Shown here: positions 44,459 through 52,660 of the stretch, piece by piece
Layout: each line of letters opens with the position of its first letter
Position numbering within the stretch: the stretch's first letter is position 1
Origin: Betaproteobacteria bacterium
GTDB taxonomy: Bacteria; Pseudomonadota; Gammaproteobacteria; Burkholderiales; Casimicrobiaceae
Reading direction: 5' to 3'
DNA length: 64,000 nucleotides
NCBI GenBank assembly: GCA_013298765.1
Contig: JAAFJA010000005.1
Location: 124,001-188,000 of the forward strand
Made by a program: the position numbers and the translations under genes
Notes under the pieces: model-generated
What the model saw: only the letters and a program-made list of their open reading frames with translations
Told to the model about the DNA's origin: nothing
Databases searched by the model: none

Positions 44459-45079
44459 ATGCGTCTATGGACGGTCATCATTGCGTTGTGCTGCGGCCTT
44501 GTGGCGAATACCTTCGCCCAAGTGCCGCCCGCCGCCTATCGCATGCAGCAAGAGCATCGCCAGCAAGCCTTTGCGGTATGGGGGCTAGATGCCCCGCTCG
44601 CCGCGCTGGCCGCGCAGATTCACCAGGAAAGCGGCTGGAACTGCGACGCGAAAAGCTGGGTCGGCGCGCTCGGCTGCGCGCAGTTCATGCCAGCTACAGC
44701 GGCGGATATGGCCAAGCGCTACCCCGCTTCGCTGCACCCGGTCAACCCTCGAAATCCGCGTTGGGCCTTTCGCGCGCAAGCGCAATACATGCTTGATCTC
44801 TATCGCGGTCGCGGCGCGTCGGGCGCGGCCAATGAGTGCGAGCGCTTCGCCTTCGCCTTGGCTTCCTACAACGGGGGCGAGGGTTGGGTGTTGCGCGACC
44901 GGGCGCTGGCCGATTCGCGCGGGCTTCCGCGCGGTCGATTCTTCGGCGCGGCGCAGATCGTCAACGCGGGCCGCCGCGCCGATGCCAAACACGAAAACGC
45001 GGATTACCCGCAACGCATTTTGAAAACGATCACCCCGCGCTATGTCGCAGCGGGCTTCGGAAAAGGGGTCTGCCAGTGA
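44459..45079 (+). CDS. Lytic transglycosylase endolysin with signal sequence
   Basis: A 206-residue SLT-type enzyme that cleaves the glycan backbone of peptidoglycan. Residues 1-20 (MRLWTVIIALCCGLVANTFA) form a signal peptide or signal anchor. The catalytic Glu57 lies in IHQESGWNC, followed by GALGCAQFMPATAADM and FALASYNGGEGWV. Export by Sec means that release may need only partial holin help. An in-frame GTG at 44444, overlapping the previous stop, is another possible start. Confidence 0.9.
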   Translation: MRLWTVIIALCCGLVANTFAQVPPAAYRMQQEHRQQAFAVWGLDAPLAALAAQIHQESGWNCDAKSWVGALGCAQFMPATAADMAKRYPASLHPVNPRNPRWAFRAQAQYMLDLYRGRGASGAANECERFAFALASYNGGEGWVLRDRALADSRGLPRGRFFGAAQIVNAGRRADAKHENADYPQRILKTITPRYVAAGFGKGVCQ

Positions 45080-45282
45080 TTCACGTACTCGTCATTGTCC
45101 TGGTCGGCTTTGGCCCGCGCGGCACGCCCGCCACACAAACCGATCACGCCATGTTCTTCTCCAAATCGCAATGCGAAGCGAAGAAGATCGAAATGAAAGC
45201 CGAGATTGCCAAGGCGCGCCCAGGCGTTGCAATCGTTGCTGAATGCGTGCCGCTGGAGCCAAACAAGGAACCCAACGCATGA
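45076..45282 (+). CDS. Small secreted-like phage protein
   Basis: A 68-residue GTG-start frame overlapping the endolysin stop. It has a short hydrophobic N-terminus (IHVLVIVLVGFG) and two Cys. It ends overlapping the following ATG. Probably part of the lysis cassette, but not identified. Confidence 0.6.
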   Translation: MIHVLVIVLVGFGPRGTPATQTDHAMFFSKSQCEAKKIEMKAEIAKARPGVAIVAECVPLEPNKEPNA

Positions 45283-45662
45283 ATCAGATTTCAACATTGC
45301 AAGCCGTAGTCGCGGCAATCATCACGCTCGTCATCGGCGTCGTCGTCGGCGCGATTCCCGCCTATCTCATCGGCAAGGGCGACGGCAAAGCCGAAAAGTC
45401 AGAGCAAGTCGGCGCACTCAAAACCAGCGTCGATAGCTGCACCGATGCCGCCAAGAAAGCGGGCGAAGCTGCCGACGCACAAAAGAAAGACGGTGACGAG
45501 CGCGAGCAACGCATTTTGAGTGCGATCGCCGAAAGCGCAATCAGCGATCAAAAGGCGCTTGCACAAATCGCCAAGATCGCCGCCTACAAACCGCGCGGCA
45601 ACACCGAATGCGAGCAACTGCAAAACGGGGTTGACGATCTTTTAAGGACGAAACGGCAATGA
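45279..45662 (+). CDS. Inner-membrane spanin-like protein (Rz-like)
   Basis: A 127-residue protein with one N-terminal membrane anchor (about 11-33, VVAAIITLVIGVVVGAIPAYLI), then a long charged helical region (SEQVGALKTSVDSCTDAAKKAGEAADAQKKDGDEREQR) and a short end. This is the architecture of i-spanins, which with an outer-membrane partner fuse the two membranes during lysis. The position fits. Confidence 0.65.
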   Translation: MNQISTLQAVVAAIITLVIGVVVGAIPAYLIGKGDGKAEKSEQVGALKTSVDSCTDAAKKAGEAADAQKKDGDEREQRILSAIAESAISDQKALAQIAKIAAYKPRGNTECEQLQNGVDDLLRTKRQ

Positions 45663-46153
45663 AAGCAATTCGTGAATCAGTGTTTTGGTGCGTGGTTGTG
45701 TTGATGCGACTAATTGATTGGCTGATTGCGGTTCCCCTGCTATTCGTCGGGCTGTTGCTGGCGTTGCCTGGTATGTGGCTGCAAGAGGCGTTAGAGCGCT
45801 ACCGTGATTCATTTCGCGATGATGTGTACGACGCGGCGCGCCTCATGCTCAACGATGACGAGCATCGCGGTCGCCGTAGCTTTTTGGCCGCTACGTGTCT
45901 GGGGTTGTTATCCCTGAGAGGACTCGTCGGCTGCGGTGCCACCGTCCAACCCGTTCGCTTTCAGCCTGTGCCTGTCGTCACAGTCAAGCCATGCCTCGCG
46001 GGCAAGCCGTTGCCGCGTGAGGCCAATATCCGCACCGATCCGGTGTGTGAGAAATCCCGCGTCGAATGTTTGACCGACGCCGTGGCCGACATTGAAGATT
46101 TGAAGCGTGAGGCGATCGCCTCGCGCAAATTACTCAAGGAGTGTTCGAAATGA
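45659..46153 (+). CDS. Membrane protein with internal lipobox; possible o-spanin (Rz1-like)
   Basis: A 164-residue frame. Residues 8-40 are hydrophobic (two membrane passes). Further in, RRSFLAATCLGLLSLRGLVGC is a lipoprotein signal with lipobox LVGC, followed by a Pro/Val-rich stretch (VRFQPVPVVTVKP) as in Rz1-type outer-membrane spanins. An internal ATG at 45845 would give a lipoprotein of about 102 residues starting MLNDDEHRGRR. The frame may therefore be a fusion or hold a nested start; ATG 45845 has no good ribosome binding site. Confidence 0.6.
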   Translation: MKAIRESVFWCVVVLMRLIDWLIAVPLLFVGLLLALPGMWLQEALERYRDSFRDDVYDAARLMLNDDEHRGRRSFLAATCLGLLSLRGLVGCGATVQPVRFQPVPVVTVKPCLAGKPLPREANIRTDPVCEKSRVECLTDAVADIEDLKREAIASRKLLKECSK

Positions 46154-47043
46154 ACCGTTTACAACGTAAGTGGCACGACATTGCGTATGCGGTGCTGATT
46201 GGCGCGGTCATTGCGTGCGCCGCAGTGGCTTTGTCGCCCGTGTATGCCCAGGCTGCGCCCGCTGCGGCGCTTGACGCCCAGGCGCTCAAAAAGCTCGGCG
46301 AATCTAACCTGGCGGCGGTCAATTCCGGCGAGCTGGCCTCCGCTGTCGGCGCGATCGCTGACGCCGCCGCGTGCGAAAAGGTCGAAGCCTCGCAGCGCGG
46401 TATGTGCGTCGTCGTGGCCAAGAGCTTCGGCATGCTCGCCTTTGTGATCGGCAAGCAAAGCGAAACCGTCACCCAAGTGATTGAGGCAGCGCCAGCGCAC
46501 ACGCAGGCCGCGCCGAGCGAACCGCCGCCGCGCAAAGAATGGTATGAACGCGCCTGGGATTGGGCGACAAACACGACAGGCAAGCTCTTTGATGTAGGGC
46601 TCTCGCTGGGCACACAACACTTCCAAAACAAGCTCGGCATTCGCCAAAGCGACAACGCCACCGCCCAACACATCGCTACGGTGAACGGCTTTGTCTCGAT
46701 GAATCAAGGCACAGTCGCCGTCGCGCAAACCGGCTTTCGCACTCAAGCCCGAACCGCCCGCGATGCGTTTCGCATGGGCGCGCAAATCGCCACTGCACCG
46801 CGCCCGCCCACCACGCAGATCACGGTCACCGGCTCAAACAACAACACGGGCGGCGGCGACGTAAACACGACAACAACCATCGAGACAAACACCGTAAGCT
46901 GTCCGCAGAGCACGCAGGCTAACGGCGGTAACGCTGCACCGGGCGGTCCAGGCGGCACAGCCGTGGGCGCGAACGGCGGGCCAAGCGGCAACGGTGCGCC
47001 ACCCTCGACCAACCCTGTTGCCAACTGCAACGCGGGCAAATAG
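46150..47043 (+). CDS. Exported phage protein with Gly/Asn-rich tail, unknown
   Basis: AAGGAG stands 9 nt before ATG 46150. The 297-residue product starts with a hydrophobic signal (YAVLIGAVIACAAVALSPVYAQA). The last 80 residues are low-complexity Gly, Asn, Thr and Pro (TGSNNNTGGGD, NGGNAAPGGPGG). The middle is helical with a few Cys. No family is recognised. Its late-operon place between lysis and fibre-like genes does not settle its role. Confidence 0.65.
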   Translation: MNRLQRKWHDIAYAVLIGAVIACAAVALSPVYAQAAPAAALDAQALKKLGESNLAAVNSGELASAVGAIADAAACEKVEASQRGMCVVVAKSFGMLAFVIGKQSETVTQVIEAAPAHTQAAPSEPPPRKEWYERAWDWATNTTGKLFDVGLSLGTQHFQNKLGIRQSDNATAQHIATVNGFVSMNQGTVAVAQTGFRTQARTARDAFRMGAQIATAPRPPTTQITVTGSNNNTGGGDVNTTTTIETNTVSCPQSTQANGGNAAPGGPGGTAVGANGGPSGNGAPPSTNPVANCNAGK

Positions 47044-47045
47044 CC

Positions 47046-47231
47046 ATGCCGCACGAAAAGTTTGACCACGCGATTGCACATCTTGAGCAAGATGTCGAAG
47101 TCGCGGAAACGAATGCGCCGATCTACGAAGCGGCGGGCGATCTGGCGCAAGCAAGCCTTTGCCGCCAGGTCGCCGTGCACGCGCGCGATGCGATCCATCA
47201 TTTGAGCGAAGACACAGGCGAGGCAGATTAG
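47046..47231 (+). CDS. Small helical phage protein
   Basis: A 61-residue His/Ala-rich acidic helical protein (HAIAHLEQDVEVAETN ... VAVHARDAIHHLSED) starting 3 nt after the previous gene. No family. Confidence 0.55.
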   Translation: MPHEKFDHAIAHLEQDVEVAETNAPIYEAAGDLAQASLCRQVAVHARDAIHHLSEDTGEAD

Positions 47232-47236
47232 CGATC

Positions 47237-47617
47237 ATGGCAAACGAGCGCATTGGCACAGCGGGCACGCGGCAAGACATTGAATTGCGCGTCGGGTCAA
47301 CGTTTGGCCCGGTCGATTTCACAGATTGCCGTGATGACGCGGGCAACCTGATCGATTTCACCGGCTCAACGTTCGAGTGCATTATCAGCTTGCGCGATGG
47401 CAACGGCGCTGCCGTGCTCTCGCCTGTCGTAAGCGTCGTCGGGCTCGGGCATTACCGAATTGCTGCAACGCCGACCACCGCGCTTGCCGCAGCCGATCTT
47501 GATTTCTGGAAGCCGCAGCCAAAGCACAACTGGATTCTCTGGCGCACCGATTCGACGGGCAATCGCAAGCCGGATTTCTTCGGCGTCGTGCATGTCTCTC
47601 GGGAGACTGTGGAGTGA
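47237..47617 (+). CDS. Fibre-module protein, BppU-like beta domain
   Basis: A 126-residue beta-rich protein. The order of blocks (DIELRVGSTFGPVDFTDCRDDAGNLIDFTGSTFECIISLRDG ... WILWRTDSTGNRKPDFFGVVHV) resembles baseplate/receptor-binding N-terminal domains of the BppU type. This resemblance is by eye only. It leads a set of four fibre-like genes and overlaps the next by GTGA. Confidence 0.55.
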   Translation: MANERIGTAGTRQDIELRVGSTFGPVDFTDCRDDAGNLIDFTGSTFECIISLRDGNGAAVLSPVVSVVGLGHYRIAATPTTALAAADLDFWKPQPKHNWILWRTDSTGNRKPDFFGVVHVSRETVE

Positions 47618-47949
47618 TTCGCTCCGCCAAGATCATCAACGGCGGCTACATCGCGCAAGTGCGCGGTGCGGGCGTGCTCGCGCGGGTCGCCGTATTTGAT
47701 CGCTCGTCGGTCGTTGTTCGCTACGTCGGCACGCCGGGGCCAAGCGGCGCGTCGGCGGCAAGCTACACCCACACTCAATCAGTGGCTGCCTCAACCTGGA
47801 TCATTAACCACAACCTGGGCTACGAGCCCACGGTGCAGCTCCGATCGTCGGGCGGCGCAGTCATCGGGGGCGATGTGGAGCACCCCTCCATCAATCAAGC
47901 GCGCGCAGTGTTCGCGGGCGCAATTGCGGGTAAGGCCCGCTGTAACTAG
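47614..47949 (+). CDS. Fibre-module protein, unknown
   Basis: A 111-residue GTG-start protein with a collagen-like short linker (VGTPGPSGASA), then a beta domain typical of phage fibre tips (ASTWIINHNLGYEPTVQLRSSGG). It is coupled to the preceding gene and probably part of a structural appendage. Confidence 0.6.
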   Translation: MIRSAKIINGGYIAQVRGAGVLARVAVFDRSSVVVRYVGTPGPSGASAASYTHTQSVAASTWIINHNLGYEPTVQLRSSGGAVIGGDVEHPSINQARAVFAGAIAGKARCN

Positions 47950-47958
47950 GACGCCATC

Positions 47959-48747
47959 ATGCAACAAGCCTCGAATCTCGATTTCATTCTCAATGCGCGT
48001 ATCACGGGATTGCCCGCCGCTACGGCAGCGGGCCAACCAGTCGAATTTGCGCAATTCAATGCCGCCATTGAGGGGCTCGCATGGAAAGACAACGCGCGCG
48101 TCTCAACGGCCACTAACGTAAACCTCGCTGCGCCAGGCGCATCCCTTGACGGTGTTGCGATGGCGCTGAATGATCGCTTTGTCCCGCGCGGCCAAACCAC
48201 GACGAGCGAAAACGGAATCTACGTGTGGAATGGCGCGGGAGTACCCGCCTCGCGCGCGCCCGATGCGAGTACGTTCGACGAGCTTGAAAGCGCAGTTATC
48301 ACGATCGATGAGGGCACGAGCCAGGGCGTCACGTATCGGCAAACGGCAGTCAATGGCGTGATCGGTACAAACGCGATCACCTGGGCCAACTTTGGGACAG
48401 CGGCCCCAGCGGCGACAGAAGCCACTGCGGGCATTGCGGAGCTTGCGACCCAGGGGGAAACGGACGCGGGAACCGACGATGCACGCATCGTCACGCCGCT
48501 GAAGCTAGCAAACTGGGCGGGCCGCTCTCGCGTATTCGGCGCGGTCTTTGGCGACGGCACGGCAACGCAATACGATTTCACTCACAACTTTGGCACGCGT
48601 AACGTCAATGTCACCGTCTTTCGTAACGGCACGCCCTGGGACACGGTGGGTTGCGATGCGTCGCGGCCTGACGTAAACACCGTGCGGCTCAATTTTTCAG
48701 GCGCTCCCGCCGCTAGCCAGTTTGTAGTGGTGGTGGGGAAAAACTAA
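47959..48747 (+). CDS. Tail-fibre-like protein A
   Basis: A 262-residue protein. Residues 3-20 (QASNLDFILNARITGLPAAT) recur in the next gene. The middle (APGASLDGVAMALNDRF ... TTSENGIYVWNGAG ... RAPDAST) and ATAGIAELATQGETDAGTDDARIVTPLKL are blocks common in phage tail fibres. The C-terminal beta domain ends with VVVVGKN. It is likely a receptor-binding or fibre protein placed unusually early in the late operon. Confidence 0.75.
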   Translation: MQQASNLDFILNARITGLPAATAAGQPVEFAQFNAAIEGLAWKDNARVSTATNVNLAAPGASLDGVAMALNDRFVPRGQTTTSENGIYVWNGAGVPASRAPDASTFDELESAVITIDEGTSQGVTYRQTAVNGVIGTNAITWANFGTAAPAATEATAGIAELATQGETDAGTDDARIVTPLKLANWAGRSRVFGAVFGDGTATQYDFTHNFGTRNVNVTVFRNGTPWDTVGCDASRPDVNTVRLNFSGAPAASQFVVVVGKN

Positions 48748-49709
48748 TGGCCGATCAAGCCTCTGATTTGAATTTTGTCCTAGGAGCACGTGCGCGGGGA
48801 TTGCCGACCCCTACGGTCGTGGACGAAGCCGCAAATAAGGGCTACGTTGACGGGCGCGGCGTGAAGGTGGACACCTACATCGGCGCGGGCACGTACGTCT
48901 ACACAGTACCCGCAGGCGCGAAATACTTGGAGTTCGACCTCACCGCTGCGGGCGGCGGCGGCGGCTCTGGTCGCAAAGGTGCGGCGGCATCCGTGCGCTG
49001 CGGCGGCGGCGGTGGCGGGCCTGGCGCGCGCTCAATCTTCATCGTGCCCGCGTCAACGGTGGGCGCAACGGTAACGATCACGATTGGCGCGGTTGGTGTC
49101 GGCGGGGCGGCGCAAGCAACCAACAGCACGAACGGAAACAACGGCACGGCGGGCGGCAACATCACTGCGGTCTCGGGCGGCCTCACGTTAGCGGCGGCGT
49201 CTGGGGGCAACGCAGGCGCAGGCGGCACAGTTGCTGCGGGTACAGGTGGCGCGGCGCGTACCGGTTACTGGAACATCGTAACCGCCGTAACGGTCGCTGG
49301 CGCTGCGGCTTCGACAACGGGCGCAGCAGGGCCGAACGGCGCAGAGGCAAACGTTTTGCTCGCCACAGGCGGCGGCGCTGGCGGCGGCATCACATCCGGT
49401 AACGCCGCATCTGCGGGGGGCATCGGCGGCAACATTCGCCCGGCTGCGCTCGGCACGATGGTAAGCGGCGGCGCATCGGGCGCAATCGCAACCAACGGCA
49501 GCAACGGCAACGCGGTCGGCGCGGAATCGCCCGGCACGGGCGGCGGCGGTGGCGGCTCATCGCTCGTCGGCAACGCAGGTGCGGGCGGTAACGGCGGCAA
49601 CTACGGTGCGGGCGGCGGTGGCGGCGGCGCTGCAGTCGATAGCGTTGGCAACAGCGGTAAAGGCGGCGACGGCGGGCCGGGTATCGCAATCGTAAGGGCG
49701 GTGTTCTAG
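48747..49709 (+). CDS. Tail-fibre-like protein B, glycine-rich
   Basis: A 320-residue protein. The N-terminus (QASDLNFVLGARARGLPTPT) repeats that of protein A. From about residue 60 to the end it is extremely Gly/Ala-rich (GGGGGSG, GGGAGGGITSG, GTGGGGGGSS), as in polyglycine-sandwich fibre tips. Its start overlaps the stop of A. Such domains can mediate host binding. Confidence 0.75.
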   Translation: MADQASDLNFVLGARARGLPTPTVVDEAANKGYVDGRGVKVDTYIGAGTYVYTVPAGAKYLEFDLTAAGGGGGSGRKGAAASVRCGGGGGGPGARSIFIVPASTVGATVTITIGAVGVGGAAQATNSTNGNNGTAGGNITAVSGGLTLAAASGGNAGAGGTVAAGTGGAARTGYWNIVTAVTVAGAAASTTGAAGPNGAEANVLLATGGGAGGGITSGNAASAGGIGGNIRPAALGTMVSGGASGAIATNGSNGNAVGAESPGTGGGGGGSSLVGNAGAGGNGGNYGAGGGGGGAAVDSVGNSGKGGDGGPGIAIVRAVF

Positions 49710-49711
49710 CC

Positions 49712-49942
49712 ATGCAACTAGACCGACCCACAGACCCCATCGACCTCGCTACCGAGCAAGAAACCATGTCGCGTGACGCCAGCATCGCGGCAGTGCGTCG
49801 CAGCTTGGTGGGAGAGTCGCGCAAAAGCTGTGTGGCCTGTGACGAGCCGATCGATGAAATGAGGCGCGCGCTCGGCGGTGTGACGCGCTGCCTTGATTGC
49901 CAAAAATGGGCGGAACTAAAAGCGAAGCGGGCGAAGCGATGA
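49712..49942 (+). CDS. TraR/DksA-type zinc-finger protein
   Basis: A 76-residue protein with a C4 zinc finger (SCVACDEPID ... RCLDCQKWAE). TraR/DksA-type phage proteins can bind in the secondary channel of RNA polymerase and alter transcription without ppGpp. It lies directly after the fibre-like genes and overlaps the next gene. Confidence 0.85.
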   Translation: MQLDRPTDPIDLATEQETMSRDASIAAVRRSLVGESRKSCVACDEPIDEMRRALGGVTRCLDCQKWAELKAKRAKR

Positions 49943-50322
49943 CTGAAGCGGAATTCAAAGCGGCGATCGCCGCGCTACGTGACAACACCCGAGCGGTGAA
50001 CGCGCTCGCAACCGACGTGGCCGCGCTGCGCGAAGGGCAACGCCTATCGCGAGAGCAGCACAAAAACACGCAAGAGCGCATTGATCGCATCGGCGGCGAG
50101 CTTGGGGAATCGATCGCGCGCCATATCGATTTAGCGGTGCAACCGATGGCCAACGACATTGCATCGCTGAAAAAAACCCGCGATGACCACGAATCGCGCC
50201 TTCGCGACGTAGAAAAAAAAGGCATCAAGCGCGATGCCGTGCTCACCACTGGGGCGGCGGGCGTCGCCATCGCGGTCACAGAGGCGATTCGCTGGCTGTT
50301 CAAAATCAAGACGGGCTCGTAA
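49939..50322 (+). CDS. Coiled-coil protein with C-terminal membrane segment
   Basis: A 127-residue protein with a long heptad-type helix (about 1-90) and a short hydrophobic stretch near the end (AVLTTGAAGVAIAVTEAIRWLF). In Mu-like genomes a similar small protein precedes the terminase small subunit. The role is unknown. Confidence 0.65.
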   Translation: MTEAEFKAAIAALRDNTRAVNALATDVAALREGQRLSREQHKNTQERIDRIGGELGESIARHIDLAVQPMANDIASLKKTRDDHESRLRDVEKKGIKRDAVLTTGAAGVAIAVTEAIRWLFKIKTGS

Positions 50323-50996
50323 TGGCAACGAAAAAAACAGTCGCCTCGAAAAAAGTGAAAACCGAAGCGAAGCCCCAAAGCGCGCGGGCGAAACCGCAAA
50401 GCGCCAGCGCAAAGCCGCTCAGTGCGCGTGCAAAGGTGCGCGCGGCCAAGGCGGATTTGCCGCCGTCTGAGCGTCCGCGCCAATCGAACAAGGAGCGCGC
50501 TTACAAGAAAAACGCGCGCCTCATGTACATCGAACAAGCGATGACCGTGGGCGAAATCGCAAAGGCGTGCAGCGTTCGTGAGCGCACCATATTCGCCTGG
50601 AAGATGCGCGATAAAGAAGCCGGTTCCGATTGGGATCAGCTGCGCACGGCACACATTCTTGGGCCGGGCGGGCCGGATTCGATCGTGCATGAGTTTGTGC
50701 CACGCTTCTTTAAGCTCATGCGCGCATCGATCGATGAGCTGGATAAGCCGGGCGTCAATGTGCCGATTGGCGAGCGGGTCAAAATGATTACCAGTTTGAC
50801 CGATTCGATGACCAAAGCCTCCTCGGCGGTCGGCAAGCTGATGCCGCAGTTAAACGAAATGACGGTGGCATTGCGCTTGGTGAGCGTGCTCACCAAGTTT
50901 GTTTCGAAAACGTTCCCCCAACATAGCAGCGTGATCGCTGAAATCCTAGAGCCGTTTGGCGATCACATCGTCGATCAATTCGGCAGCGGGGGCTAG
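50322..50996 (+). CDS. Small terminase-like protein (DUF1804, Mu gp27-type)
   Basis: A 224-residue protein. The first 55 residues are a Lys/Ala/Ser low-complexity tail with repeated SARAKPQSA units. Then comes an HTH (YIEQAMTVGEIAKACSVRERTIFAWKMRDKEAGSDW) and a helical oligomerisation region, as in the DUF1804 family, which pairs with the gp28-type large terminase. It overlaps the previous gene by TAATG. Confidence 0.8.
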   Translation: MATKKTVASKKVKTEAKPQSARAKPQSASAKPLSARAKVRAAKADLPPSERPRQSNKERAYKKNARLMYIEQAMTVGEIAKACSVRERTIFAWKMRDKEAGSDWDQLRTAHILGPGGPDSIVHEFVPRFFKLMRASIDELDKPGVNVPIGERVKMITSLTDSMTKASSAVGKLMPQLNEMTVALRLVSVLTKFVSKTFPQHSSVIAEILEPFGDHIVDQFGSGG

Positions 50997-50998
50997 TC

Positions 50999-52660
50999 AT
51001 GAGCGTGACGCGTCGCGAATTCCGCGAAAAGCTCGCCGGGGTCGCCGAGCTATTGCGTCGGCAAATTGCCGCTGCGGTCGATGGCTTCCCGGTCGATCCC
51101 AAGCTCGCGGCGGCCCGCCGTGCGCAAGTCTTGTCGCTCGAAAACGGCTATCGCTTCTTCGCCAAAACCTATTTCCCGCATTACACATCGGCTGCGCCGT
51201 CGATGATGCACGAATGGCTTTTCGATGAACTGCCCAAGCGCGTGCAGGAAACGGGGCTGCGCGCTGCGCTTGCCGCGCCGCGCGGCGAAGCCAAGAGCAC
51301 GATGGTCACTCAGATTTTCGTGTTGTGGTGCATCATTACGCGGCGAACGCATTACGCCGTGATCGTCATGGACACGTACGAGCAAGCCGCCGAAATGCTC
51401 GAAGCAATCAAAGCCGAGCTGGAGGTCAATTTGCGTTTGCAGATGGATTTCCCGGAGCACTGTGGCGAGGGGCGGCGCTGGCGCGAGGGCGAAGCCGTCA
51501 CGCGCAGCGAAATCAAAGTCAAAGCCTTTGGCTCGGGCAAGAAGATGCGCGGCCTACGTCACGGCCCGCACCGGCCCGATCTGGTAATCGGCGACGATCT
51601 AGAAAACGATGAAAACGTTCGCTCGCCCGAACAACGCGACAAGCTAGAGCGCTGGCTGCGCCGCACCGTGCTCTCGCTCGGTAAGGCCGACAACTCGATG
51701 AACGTGATCGTGATCGGCACGATCTTGCATTTTGATTCCCTGCTCTCGCGGCTCATGCGCGATAAGCTCTGGCTGCGCAAAGCATTCAAAGCCATCATGC
51801 AATGGCCAGAGGCGACGGATTTATGGGACGAATGGGAATCCATTCTGCTCAACGATGGCGCTGAAGCTGCGCTAGCGTTTTACGCAAAGCGCAAGGGCGA
51901 AATGGATCGCGGGGCCGTCGTGTCGTGGGCATCCATGCGATCGCTCTACAGCTTGATGGTCAAGCGCGCCACCGATGGCCATGATGCATTCGATTCCGAG
52001 CAGCAAAACGATCCGAGCGCGGGCGATGCTGCGCCCTTGGCGGGATCGCTTCGCCTTTTCCACTCGCTGGAAACGCAACCGCATTGGTTGTGGTTTGGCG
52101 CGGTCGATCCATCGCTCGGAAAAAATGGTGGCCGCGCCGCGCGCGGCGATCCTTCGGCGATCTTGGTGGGGGCGTTTGATCGTGTGGCTCGCAAGCTGCG
52201 TGTTTTTCATGCCTCGATTAAGCGCAGGGTTCCTGATCGCATCATTGAGGATGTGATCGCCGCGCAGCGCACCTATCAGTGCGCGCTCTGGGGCGGCGAG
52301 GCGGTGCAATTTCAAGAGTTCCTTCGCACAGAGGTGCTCAAGCGATCAATCGACGCGCAAGTGCCCGTGCCAATGGCCCCCATCATCCCGATTGCGGATA
52401 AGGCGCTCCGAATCGAATCGCTCCAGCCGTGGATGGCTCAGAGTCATATTGAGATTCACGCAAGCTGCGTCACGCTCATTGAGCAAATCAAGCATTGGCC
52501 GATGGGCGACCATGACGACGGCCCCGACGCGCTTGAAATGCTTTGGAAGCTAGCAACCACTGCTAGCGTGAGTGGCGCATACCACGGCGCGAAAGATGTG
52601 TCCCGCATGGATGGCTCGCGCACGAGCGATACCGAAGAAATGGCGAACTGGAGAGACTAA
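50999..52660 (+). CDS. Terminase large subunit (Mu gp28-like)
   Basis: A 553-residue packaging motor ATPase and nuclease. Walker A-like APRGEAKST lies near 93-101 and Walker B LVIGDDLEND near 196. A nuclease-domain acidic block GAVDPSLGKNGG lies near 366-377, and DHDDGPDALEM at the end supplies further acidic residues. It directly follows the gp27-like gene and precedes the portal. Confidence 0.93.
   Translation: MSVTRREFREKLAGVAELLRRQIAAAVDGFPVDPKLAAARRAQVLSLENGYRFFAKTYFPHYTSAAPSMMHEWLFDELPKRVQETGLRAALAAPRGEAKSTMVTQIFVLWCIITRRTHYAVIVMDTYEQAAEMLEAIKAELEVNLRLQMDFPEHCGEGRRWREGEAVTRSEIKVKAFGSGKKMRGLRHGPHRPDLVIGDDLENDENVRSPEQRDKLERWLRRTVLSLGKADNSMNVIVIGTILHFDSLLSRLMRDKLWLRKAFKAIMQWPEATDLWDEWESILLNDGAEAALAFYAKRKGEMDRGAVVSWASMRSLYSLMVKRATDGHDAFDSEQQNDPSAGDAAPLAGSLRLFHSLETQPHWLWFGAVDPSLGKNGGRAARGDPSAILVGAFDRVARKLRVFHASIKRRVPDRIIEDVIAAQRTYQCALWGGEAVQFQEFLRTEVLKRSIDAQVPVPMAPIIPIADKALRIESLQPWMAQSHIEIHASCVTLIEQIKHWPMGDHDDGPDALEMLWKLATTASVSGAYHGAKDVSRMDGSRTSDTEEMANWRD

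Noticed and set aside
48899-49600. Pro-rich reverse-strand frames opposite the Gly-rich fibre gene
   Set aside because: Glycine codons (GGN) read as Pro (CCN) on the other strand, so these are composition artefacts.
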